A stretch of DNA of 56,453 nt from CAZOOK01 sp964581385. Lineage in GTDB: Bacteria; Pseudomonadota; Gammaproteobacteria; Nevskiales; Nevskiaceae. Made by a program: the position numbers and the translations under genes. Positions 44,578 through 53,300 of the stretch are shown here, piece after piece. Position 1 is the first letter of the stretch. Each line of letters opens with the position of its first letter. Location: positions 1 to 56,453 of the forward strand of contig CAZOOK010000035.1 in NCBI GenBank assembly GCA_964581385.1. Direction: 5' to 3'. A model generated the notes under the pieces. That model saw only the letters and a list, made by a program, of their open reading frames with translations. It had not been told where the DNA came from and searched no databases.

Positions 44578-46659
44578 ATGACCAAGCGAGAGATTCCAGT
44601 CGAACCCGCAGCCGACAAGGTCGTGCGGCTCAAACGCCGCGGCGGTGAAGCCTTTTGCATTCGCGCGGACTGGGCCCCGGCCGGTGATCAGCCGGCTGCG
44701 ATCGACAAGATGGTTGAAAACCTGAATGACGGTCTCGCCCACCAGATCCTGCTCGGTGTCACCGGTTCCGGCAAAACTTTTTCGATCGCCAACGTCATCA
44801 GTCGCGTGCAGCGGCCAACGCTGATCATGGCGCCGAACAAGACGCTGGCGGCGCAGTTGTACGGCGAGTTCAAGGAATTCTTTCCGAACAACGCCGTCGA
44901 GTATTTCGTCAGCTACTACGACTATTACCAGCCCGAAGCCTACGTGCCATCCACCGACACGTTCATCGAAAAGGACAGTTCGATCAACGAGCACATCGAG
45001 CAGATGCGCCTGTCGGCGACGAAAGCCTTGATGGAACGGCGCGACGCGATCGTCGTCGCTTCGGTCTCCGCGATTTACGGCCTGGGTGATCCGGAAAGTT
45101 ACTTTCAGATGGTGTTGCATCTGGTCCGCGGCGACCGTATCGGGCAGCGCGAGATCATCCGCCGCCTGACTGAGATGCAGTACACGCGCAACGACGTGGA
45201 ATTGCAGCGCGGCACCTATCGCGTGCGCGGCGAAATCATCGATGTGCACCCTGCCGAATCCGACGACGAAGCCATACGCATCGAGCTGTTCGACGACGAG
45301 GTGGAGTCGCTGTCGGTATTCGACCCGCTGACTGGTGAAGTGCGGCAGAAGCTCCCCCGCTACACGATCTACGCGAAAAGCCATTACGTGACGCCGCGCG
45401 AGCGCATGCTTGGCATGTTGGGCGGCATCAAGACCGAGTTGCAGGAACGTCTCAAATATTTTCGAGAGAACGCCAAGCTGCTGGAAGCACAGCGCTTAGA
45501 ACAACGCACCTGCTTCGATCTGGAAATGATCCAGGAAGTCGGCTTCTGCTCAGGCATCGAAAACTACTCGCGCTGGCTCACCGGCCGCAAACCCGGTGAG
45601 CCCCCGCCCTGCCTGTTCGACTACCTGCCGCCGGACGCGCTCGTCGTCCTCGACGAATCGCACGTTACCGTGCCGCAGATCGGCGCCATGTATCGCGGTG
45701 ACCGCCAGCGCAAGGAAACGCTGGTCGAATACGGCTTCCGCCTGCCGAGCGCGCTCGATAACCGACCGCTGAAATTCGAGGAATTCCAGCGGCTGGCGCC
45801 GCAAACCATTTATGTGTCCGCGACGCCGGGACCGTATGAAATCGAAAAATGCGGCGGCGCGATCGTCGAGCAGCTGGTGCGGCCGACCGGACTCGTCGAT
45901 CCGCAGGTCGAAGTGCGGCCGGCGTCGACGCAAGTCGATGACGTGCTTGGCGAGATCCGCATTCGCGTGCCGAAGCAGGAGCGCGTGCTGATCACCACGC
46001 TGACCAAGCGCATGGCCGAGGATCTCACCGACTACCTGCACGAGAACGGCGTCAAAGTGCGCTATCTGCACTCGGACATCGACACCGTCGAGCGCGCCGA
46101 AATTATCCGCGATCTGCGTCTCGGCCAGTTCGACGTGCTGGTCGGCATCAATCTGTTGCGCGAGGGACTCGATCTCCCCGAGGTGTCGCTGGTCGCGATT
46201 CTCGACGCCGACAAGGAAGGTTTCCTGCGCTCGGAGCGCTCGCTGATCCAGACCATCGGCCGCGCCGCGCGCCATCTTCATGGTCGCGCAATCCTGTACG
46301 CAGACCAGATTACTGGTTCGATGCGGCGTGCGCTGGATGAAACCGAGCGGCGGCGCAACAAGCAGATTGCGCATAACAAAGCGCACGGCATCACGCCAAA
46401 GGGTGTGCAGAAACGCGTCGCCGACGTCATGCGCATGGGCTATGAAGCCATTGACGGCGCCGTCGCCATGAGGATCGCGGAACGTGAAGCCGAATATGGG
46501 CGCCTGGCACCGGAAAAGGTCGCCAAAATGATCGCGAAGCTCGAAAAGGAAATGCGCCAGGCCGCGCAGAACCTCGAATTCGAAGTCGCGGCGAAAAAGC
46601 GCGACGAACTGCGCAGGCTGCGGGAAAATGTCCTGCGCGGTGGCGTCAACGCGGATTGA
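44578..46659 (+). CDS. uvrB: UvrABC system protein B
   Basis: A 693-residue DNA-damage verification helicase of nucleotide excision repair. Walker A LLGVTGSGKTFSIANV; beta-hairpin YYDYYQPEAYVPSTDTFIEK; DEAD-like box VVLDESHVTVPQIG; motif V/VI NLLREGLDLPEVSLVAILDA and QTIGRAARHLHGRAILYAD; and the C-terminal UVR domain, which contacts UvrA and UvrC (KMIAKLEKEMRQAAQNLEFE). It is about 20 residues longer than the usual 670 at the N-terminus (MTKREIPVEPAADKVVRLKR). No LexA-type box is visible upstream, so SOS control is not evident. Confidence 0.97.
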   Translation: MTKREIPVEPAADKVVRLKRRGGEAFCIRADWAPAGDQPAAIDKMVENLNDGLAHQILLGVTGSGKTFSIANVISRVQRPTLIMAPNKTLAAQLYGEFKEFFPNNAVEYFVSYYDYYQPEAYVPSTDTFIEKDSSINEHIEQMRLSATKALMERRDAIVVASVSAIYGLGDPESYFQMVLHLVRGDRIGQREIIRRLTEMQYTRNDVELQRGTYRVRGEIIDVHPAESDDEAIRIELFDDEVESLSVFDPLTGEVRQKLPRYTIYAKSHYVTPRERMLGMLGGIKTELQERLKYFRENAKLLEAQRLEQRTCFDLEMIQEVGFCSGIENYSRWLTGRKPGEPPPCLFDYLPPDALVVLDESHVTVPQIGAMYRGDRQRKETLVEYGFRLPSALDNRPLKFEEFQRLAPQTIYVSATPGPYEIEKCGGAIVEQLVRPTGLVDPQVEVRPASTQVDDVLGEIRIRVPKQERVLITTLTKRMAEDLTDYLHENGVKVRYLHSDIDTVERAEIIRDLRLGQFDVLVGINLLREGLDLPEVSLVAILDADKEGFLRSERSLIQTIGRAARHLHGRAILYADQITGSMRRALDETERRRNKQIAHNKAHGITPKGVQKRVADVMRMGYEAIDGAVAMRIAEREAEYGRLAPEKVAKMIAKLEKEMRQAAQNLEFEVAAKKRDELRRLRENVLRGGVNAD

Positions 46660-46937
46660 ATTGGCGCGCCGAGCAGGAACAGAATCGTCACCCTAACCCA
46701 CTGAATATGTTGAAAGCAGACTTACCGTCCCGTCGAACGTACTCACAAATCTACTCACAGAACGCATCGGCTGCTGGCGTCTGTGAAACGGTCAAAACAA
46801 GTGCAGGCAGAAACTTGCCAAATTCTGACAAGCGGTTGATTCCGGACAGACCGAAGAATACGCGCGAGCGCGCGTCTGCTCTGATTTGTTTTCCTGAACG
46901 CGGATCGGTTGAATTCGCGATGAGTCGGCGGGCCGCA

Positions 46938-47225
46938 TCACTCCGACGTGCGGACGCGAAACCGAAGTTTCTGTCCCGGATGAAACACCACCACACGCCG
47001 CGCCGAAATCGGGATCTCCTCTCCGGTTTTCGGATTGCGCCCAGGTCGCTGTTTCTTTTGGCGTGGAATGAATTTACCGAATCCCGAAAGCTTCACCTCG
47101 TGGCCGGCTTCCAGCTGGCTGCGGATCTCCTCGAAGAACGAGTCGACGAATTCCTTCGCCTCGCGCTTGTTGAGCCCGATCTCCTCAAACAATGCTTCGG
47201 CCAATTCAGCCTTGGTGATGGCCAT
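46938..47225 (-). CDS. IHF-alpha / HU-family nucleoid protein
   Basis: A 95-residue DNA-bending protein. MAITKAELAEALFEEIGLNK opens it. The signature KLSGFGKFIPRQKKQRPGRN and the intercalating Pro in GRNPKTGEEIPISARRVVVF are intact. The sequence is closest in style to IHF alpha (LNKREAKEFVDSFFEEI). The housekeeping ihfA normally lies after pheT, whereas this copy stands alone, convergent with uvrB, so it may be a paralogue. ATG 47225 matches the family start; the frame upstream is not protein-like. IHF bends DNA at promoters, origins and recombination sites. Confidence 0.88.
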   Translation of the reverse strand: MAITKAELAEALFEEIGLNKREAKEFVDSFFEEIRSQLEAGHEVKLSGFGKFIPRQKKQRPGRNPKTGEEIPISARRVVVFHPGQKLRFRVRTSE

Positions 47226-47332
47226 CCCCGATTCCCATCGCGGCACTTCCCAACTCAGATGCAAATATTTTTCACGTACTCAAGCACACAGCATGCACTG
47301 CCAGCCGCAATAAACCCGTGGCGCGGCCCGTG

Positions 47333-47353
47333 GCGGGCTATGGGCTATGGGCT
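47333..47353 (+). repeat. Three tandem copies of a 7-bp unit
   Basis: GGGCTAT is repeated three times head to tail in the intergenic space upstream of the IHF-alpha-like gene. It is too short to assign a role; slipped-strand variation is plausible. Confidence 0.5.
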
Positions 47354-47384
47354 ATGCGCAGCAGAGTCCTTACTTTAGCGAGTG

Positions 47385-47522
47385 TTAAGGTCGACGCGGT
47401 CTGAATCGAAGCGCTTTCGGCTTCTGGTTTTTGGTCCGAAACCGGCGACTTGAGTTCTCCGAGAGCAGCGCGATGACAACCGCGAGCAGGACAATGACGG
47501 CTAAATACTGAGGCAGCGACAT
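47385..47522 (-). CDS. Very small one-TM membrane protein (45 residues)
   Basis: The frame from ATG 47522 to TAA 47385 encodes one membrane helix (YLAVIVLLAVVIALLSENS) followed by a very basic tail (RRFRTKNQKPKALRFRPRRP), a positive-inside arrangement. GGAG lies 8 nt before the ATG. No family is recognised. The composition is clearly not that of a shadow frame, but independent evidence of expression is lacking. Confidence 0.5.
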   Translation of the reverse strand: MSLPQYLAVIVLLAVVIALLSENSSRRFRTKNQKPKALRFRPRRP

Positions 47523-47543
47523 AGGCTCAACTCCGTTTTCACC

Positions 47544-47840
47544 TCAGCACGGAGAACGGTCAGTTGCGGACGTCGTTGACGTGGCGCTGCGCATGATCGA
47601 AACCGGCCCTTTGTCGTTGCCCACGGCGCCGCAAGTTGTAGTCGAAGAAGGAAGCACACCCAACGCTTCCGCGAATGTACGCACGCGGTTGACCCGATAG
47701 CTCACATAACGCATTCCTTCTTCGGTATCGTGCTCGAGTTGCGTGAATATCGCCACGCACTGGCCATCGATCACTGCCGAGCGCCCTACGCGACTCGCCA
47801 GGGTTACGATGTGCAGTAGATCGGGTCCAACAAAATCCAT
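47544..47840 (-). CDS. Small hypothetical protein
   Basis: 98 residues from ATG 47840. The first two thirds (LLHIVTLASRVGRSAVIDGQ, then CVAIFTQLEHDTEEGMRYVS) look protein-like; the tail is Ser/Thr-rich. No family, signal or good ribosome site is seen. It is 21 bp upstream of the 45-residue membrane protein on the same strand, so the two may be cotranscribed. Confidence 0.35.
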   Translation of the reverse strand: MDFVGPDLLHIVTLASRVGRSAVIDGQCVAIFTQLEHDTEEGMRYVSYRVNRVRTFAEALGVLPSSTTTCGAVGNDKGPVSIMRSATSTTSATDRSPC

Positions 47841-47882
47841 ACCGATAGATACGCAGACGCGCCCGAAATTACGTCATCGCCC

Positions 47883-48555
47883 ATGAAGATCAGATCCACG
47901 CTCGCCGCTGACTCGCTCGCAACTTCCGCTCCTGCGTTACCGTGGGGCGCTGAAGGGCATCAGATCGTCGCTGAAGTCGCGTACTCGCAACTGACACCGA
48001 AGGCGACGGCCGGCGTCGATTTACTGCTGGCGCGGGAGCCAGGCGCAACGCCGACGTCGGTCTCGACGTGGGCGGATGAGCACAAAGCGCCGGCGACCGC
48101 ACGCTGGCACTTCGTTAACTTCCCCCGGGGAAACTGCCACTATGAGCCGGCGTGCGATTGCTCCGACGGTGAGTGCGTCGTCGCCGCGATTGAGCGAGAG
48201 CGTGCCGTTCTGGCGTCTGACGCATCGTCAGAGAAGCGGCTGAAGGCGCTCAAGTACGTTGTGCATCTCGTCGGTGACATCCACCAGCCGTTGCGCACTG
48301 GCTGGGGCGACGACAAGGGCGGCAGTACGCTGGGACCGCCGTGGCACGAATTTGCACCAAGTCTGTTACGGGACTTATCGAAGCGATCGACACGGACGTG
48401 GGGAGCTTCGCCAGCCAAGCTGATGACTACCGCATGATCCGTCGGCGGGCCACGGATGCCGATGTGAACACCAAGATTGATTGCCACACTTTTCGCGCGG
48501 CCGGAATTAAGGAATACTTCGCAACGGCGGGAAGCTCGAAGTGGCGCCGCAGATG
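47883..48555 (+). pseudogene. S1/P1 nuclease pseudogene
   Basis: The first 145 or so codons are a good S1/P1-type zinc nuclease: WGAEGHQIVAEVAYSQLTPK (N-terminal Trp and His zinc ligands), STWADEHKAPATARWHFVNF, and YVVHLVGDIHQPLRTGWGDD. The signal peptide is damaged. After GGST the frame is lost. The continuing homology (TNLHQV, then GLIEAIDTDVGSFAS, then EYFATAGSSK) is spread over other frames with deletions, and the zinc ligands of the C-terminal half are gone. The intact enzyme would be a secreted single-strand nuclease / 3'-nucleotidase. Confidence 0.8.
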
Positions 48556-48707
48556 GCAAACCACGAAGGTGTGCGCACCACACCACGGGCCTCTAAGTTG
48601 TCGATTAACCCGTTGCAGGCGCGGGAAAGGATGAAGTACGTTACGCGCTAGCATCCCCGCTCATTGCATACTGGTCGGTCACCCATTTTGATGCGGCTGG
48701 ACAATAG

Positions 48708-48741
48708 GAGCGGTATGAATCGAGAGATTCATGTACCGTTC
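48708..48741 (+). ncRNA. Group II intron domain V relic
   Basis: A 34-nt hairpin of exactly domain V form. The 5' strand GAGCGGTATGAATC carries the catalytic AGC triad; the GNRA-like loop is GAGA; the 3' strand GATTCATGTACCGTTC has the required two-nucleotide bulge (GT) that separates two 7-bp helices, with one G-T pair. Directly after it, CCCCGGATTACTCGACC may be the end of domain VI. No reverse transcriptase/maturase ORF or other intron domain is found nearby, so it is a 3' remnant of a mobile intron. Confidence 0.65.
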
Positions 48742-48989
48742 CCCCGGATTACTCGACCAGTTATCCGTTTGAAGAGGTTAAAAAGCCGCTTCAAGCCTTC
48801 AAGGATCGCCAGTAGCCACGCCGGTTGAATATCGACTCCTACCACTTGATGATGATCACCAATCCGGTCCGCTCGGCAAAGACGATTCGCAGCGATACGA
48901 CGTTGGAAGAAATCGATGCGTTGTGCAGCGTATTCGAAAGTGCGGAGCAGGATCAGCCCCGTGTTCGAGCGGTGAAACAATCTATTGCG

Positions 48990-49907
48990 ATGAAACGTGA
49001 GATATATCCAAATTTTGGATTATTGAGACTTCTGTTAGCCGCCGAAGTTATGCTTTTCCATTTACACGTTGTACCGCCAAGGGCCGGATCGGGCTGGTAT
49101 ATCAATCCTGTGCCGTCTTTCATTGCCATCAGCGGCTTCTTAATACTGCAGTCCTTCGAGCAGTCCCCATCTTGGCCACGCTTCGCCTGGAAACGCCTGT
49201 GTCGGGTTGGGCCTGGGTTTATAACTGCACTCGTTCTGGTTGCGTTTGCATCAGGGTTCTCAGCGATCCCGCCGACACTGGTCGATTATGCGATGGCGGG
49301 ACTTTCTGGCCGAACGTCAGCCGACGGTCCTTTGTGGTCACTAATGGTCGAAGAAGTACTTTATGCCGCGCTTGCACTTGGCGTAATCATCGGTATCTAC
49401 CGGGCGAAGTGGCCGGTCTGGATATGGGTCGCACTAGGTGCCACGGTCATCCCGCTGTTGCTTCTAAGCTACCCTCGTAGGGTTGAGCGCATCGGTTGGA
49501 TCTTGGCGACCTTCCCAATAGGTTCGCTCATGTATATCTATCGGCACCGACTTGCTCGCGTTCACAGCATCACTTGGATCGCATTGCTAGTCTTGTGCCT
49601 TGCCTTTCCTCCGTACTTCGCAGACAGGGTAGCGATGCAGCTATGGACGATGGCCGAAGCGGCAGCGGTGGTTGGGATCGGCGCTTGGGGACCAAAACTC
49701 GTCGACCCGAAATGGGATATTTCCTATGGCCTATACCTCTACCACATTCCGATTTATAACCTGCTACAACGTCACGGATGGCCGATTTCAGCAACTGTTT
49801 CTATAGCGGTGCTCATCGCCGCGGTAAGTTGGCGTTTCATTGAGAGACCCGTTCTGAAACTCAAAAACCTCTCATGGCAGATCCATCAAATTCAAGCCGG
49901 ATCGTAA
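48990..49907 (+). CDS. Membrane acyltransferase, family 3
   Basis: A 305-residue integral membrane protein with about ten helices of the acyltransferase-3/OafA type, which O-acetylate surface polysaccharides. NFGLLRLLLAAEVMLFHLHV contains the conserved R and H of helix 1. WSLMVEEVLYAALALGVIIG corresponds to the W-[ST]-[IL]-x-x-E-x-x-[FY] motif, and WDISYGLYLYHIPIYNLL to the terminal SYxxYLxHxP motif. ATG 48990 is chosen because the helix-1 motif begins here; the frame is open to 48825, but the extra 55 residues are unlike the family. Codon use is more AT-rich than in uvrB. Confidence 0.85.
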   Translation: MKREIYPNFGLLRLLLAAEVMLFHLHVVPPRAGSGWYINPVPSFIAISGFLILQSFEQSPSWPRFAWKRLCRVGPGFITALVLVAFASGFSAIPPTLVDYAMAGLSGRTSADGPLWSLMVEEVLYAALALGVIIGIYRAKWPVWIWVALGATVIPLLLLSYPRRVERIGWILATFPIGSLMYIYRHRLARVHSITWIALLVLCLAFPPYFADRVAMQLWTMAEAAAVVGIGAWGPKLVDPKWDISYGLYLYHIPIYNLLQRHGWPISATVSIAVLIAAVSWRFIERPVLKLKNLSWQIHQIQAGS

Positions 49908-50141
49908 ACTTCATCGGAACTCCGCATCGCAGGGCATAAGCTATCTCACCGACGAACGATGCTTTCGACCTATGCGAGCTACGAGATCATCCACAAAACG
50001 CTCGGCAGGCTCCACACCGCCGATCGCTAGGCGCTACGCCAGGTCATCGAGACCGTCATCGGTAAAGGCCGCCAGCTCGTGGAAGGTGCAATACGCCGCT
50101 GCGCGGCTCCATTCCACCCTTCATTCCGCCTTACCGAGTTT

Positions 50142-50363
50142 CTACAAGTCTTTCACAGATCCAATTCCACGTCTCTTGCGAACATCCTTAGACACAAACC
50201 ACAATGCTACAAGACCTGGAATACTAAATACGAGCTTAATCACCCTGAATTGCTTATTGGTAATCTGAGCTCTGTCACTTAGATAGAGGCCAAACAAAAT
50301 TGCCATAACGCAAATTACGGCTATAACAATTGGCGCAAATCGCGATAATTTAATGGTGGTCAT
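50142..50363 (-). CDS. Small two-TM membrane protein directly after the RHS gene
   Basis: A 73-residue protein with two membrane helices (FAPIVIAVICVMAILFGLYL and VIKLVFSIPGLVALWFVS) separated by a short polar loop, ending in a basic tail. ATG 50363 lies 5 bp after the RHS stop, so the two are almost certainly cotranscribed and probably translationally linked. Position and type are those of an immunity protein for a membrane-acting toxin, but no homologue is recognised and the function is inferred from context only. Confidence 0.6.
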   Translation of the reverse strand: MTTIKLSRFAPIVIAVICVMAILFGLYLSDRAQITNKQFRVIKLVFSIPGLVALWFVSKDVRKRRGIGSVKDL

Positions 50364-50368
50364 ATCAA

Positions 50369-53300
50369 CTAGTGACCACAGCCGCAATCACTTCCGAGTT
50401 GAACAGCCAGACTAGCAAGGCTGCCAAGTTGATTGGCCACGGCAGTGATACCTCCGAGAACCGCGTTCCCACTGCCTATTCCAACAGCGACGCCTCCTCC
50501 CACATCGCTTATCATTTGCTGTGATACCGGCCCGGCAACAGTGGGTAAAAACGCGTTGAAGGCAGCGCCTGCAGCAGCGCCCGCAATTCCTCTTACTTTA
50601 TCGCCTGACAGCGCCGTAGCGAATCCGCCGTAAAAGCCCGCTCCTGCAGGGCTGTTGGATAAAGCCAAGCCCTGAATAAACGAATCTCCCACAAAGCTTA
50701 CTGCGCTGCCAATTACGGCACCTTCTGCTGCACCCGCCCAGCTCTTTGAAGCAATACCATCAAGTGCCGCTCCCACAACAGCGCCTGCTACCATGTCATG
50801 AATAGTCGCCAAATCCTCCGTGGATGCGCAGTAAAGTCCTAACGGATCGACAAAGCTAATCGGATTCCCACCGGCATACTCATATGTGGTTATTCCACCA
50901 TTGAGACCAAGTGGATCGCTCTGAATATATCTCCCGGTTGCCGGATCGTAGTACCGATGCTGATTGTAGTAGAGCATTGATTCCGTATCGTAGTACTGTC
51001 CTGGAAATCCGAGATTCAGACCTCCGATATTGTCGGTAGTGACAGTACGGTCGAATGGTTGATTAGTAACTACCCACAATTGTGTCATGTTGGCGGCGTT
51101 TACTTTATGCGGCCGTCCGAGATGATCGTTGCTAATGTAATACAGCACATTATTTCGGATCAGGCCGATCGGCTGACCGTTAAACCAGATGTATTGGGTG
51201 GTCAGCGCCGTACCGCCGTTGGATGTTTCACCGAGCAACGTACCATCTGGAGCGTAGACGTAATTGTACGTTCCGGGGAGTCCGGCTTTCCGGACGCGCT
51301 GATCCAACGCATTGTAGGTGTAAGACGTGGTTAAGCCGTAGGTCACGTTGGTGAAACTACTCATCCGATTGAAGCTGTCATAGCCGTACGTGCGGCTGCC
51401 GGCGCTGCGCGTGTCGCTGAGCAGATTGCCAGGGCTGTCATACCCGAACGTAGATGACGGGGTGCCGGAAATCGAAGAGATGCGATTACTGTAAGGATCA
51501 TACGTGTAGTAATTACCATTATAGTAGCCATTCCGATTGCCGTTTGGACCGAATGTAATCGATGTACTCCCGCTGGTGGTTGCAAAGTATGACAATTGCC
51601 GACGCGCGTTATATTGCAGCGTTTCCGTGAGCGTAGATTCAAAGTTATTGGTAAGCGTCGTGATGTCGTTGTTGGCGTTGTAGCTATAGCTCCAGGATTG
51701 CACAGTAGGAGCGATCATCGAGGTCAGGCGAAAATCCGTGTCATAGGTCCGCGTCTGAGTGTTCCCATCACCCATAGTCATTTGCTGTAGCGGTCCAAAG
51801 GTGTTTGCATAATATTGAATGTTGCTGGCAACACTTTGACTTACGCCATTCACTACCGCATTCACGGAGGTGATCTTGGACAGAGCGGTGGCTCCGGTAT
51901 AACCATAGCTTACGCTGTTGCCGCCAGGGTAACTGATGCCGGCGACGCGATCGCGCGCATCGTAAGACCAGCTCGTCGTATAACTTGTGCCGCTGATGAC
52001 ATTGGTCTGCGAAGCTAGAATGCCGTTCTGACGATAGGTATAGCTGGTTGATCCGCTGCTATCACTGAAACTGCAGAGCTGGCCAATGCCGTAAGTGCAG
52101 GTGTCATACGTGTATGTCTTGACCGCGCTGCCAGCCTGGATCTGTTTGATTCGATTTAGATTATCGTAGCTGTAGCTCGTGATCGTACCGTCGGCACGCA
52201 TCATCTGTGTGAGGCGATTTTGCGCGTCGTAACTATATGTGGTAATTCCGCTGTCAGGGCTACTGAGCTGGATCAGATGTCCGAAGCCGTCGTAGCTGGA
52301 GGATGTGGTCATGCCCTTCGCGTCAAGCACCGTGGCCGTATGCGAGGGGTTGTCGTACGTGTAGGTCACGACGGCATTTTGGCCCGCTGTGCCATATTGA
52401 TCGGTAACGGTACTCACCTGATTATGAGCGGTGTACGTATATGTTTTAACGTTTCCTAATGAATCCGTCAGCGTCTTAAGATTGCCATTTCCATCGTAGG
52501 AATACTGGATATATTGTTGATGGTTGCCGAACTCGGTCAGAGGGCGCCCCACGGAATCGGGGGTCCAGCTGTGAGAGTAATAGGTTGTGCTTCCCGGCAC
52601 TCCGATGGTGACATTGCTCAACGTGCTCAGCACCGAATATGTGAATGTTGTTTTATCGGAGGCTGATTCACTGGTGGCGATGCTGGTACGCCGTCCGGCA
52701 GCGTCGTATCCGTATTGAATCCAGCTGAGATCAGGGTATTTGACCTGAGTAAGATGATTCATGCCGTCATAGCTGAATGTCGTCGTTGGAGAAATCCCGT
52801 CGTGCAACGGTTGCATTGAAACCATACGCCCCAGGGCGTCGTATCCGTAAGCGATCGCCGCACCGTTCGGATCGGTTACCTGGCTCGGTAGACCAAGACC
52901 CGTATTGGTATACGAATACGTTGTCGTGTTACCAGCGACATCAGAAACGCTGGTAAGGTCGCCATAACCATCGTAATTACTCGCCTGATAACCCTTCGAT
53001 CCGGCCAACGGGCCACTCACAATTATCTGGGACGGAATGCCGCTAGCGTAGAAGGCGTAAGAATAGGTTGTGGTCTGAGCCTGGTTGGGCACGCCGTTCG
53101 CTGTAAGATTAGTGACCGTAACGGATTGCAGTCGGTTCTTTGCTGGTGAGCTATCGGGATAGTAGCTATAGACTGTGTTAGCGATCGGCGAGGAATTGGG
53201 GCCAAGAGTCTTGATATTCGTTACCCGGTTTTTTGTTGTATCCCAGGTGTACTGCGTCTCTTCCTGCTGACCTGAACGGTTTGCTCCGGAGATAACATCC

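Noticed and set aside
49960..50130. Possible transposase or phage fragment after the acyltransferase
   Set aside because: The frame contains a protein-like segment (RQVIETVIGKGRQLVEGAI) but also stops, and I recognise no transposase motif.
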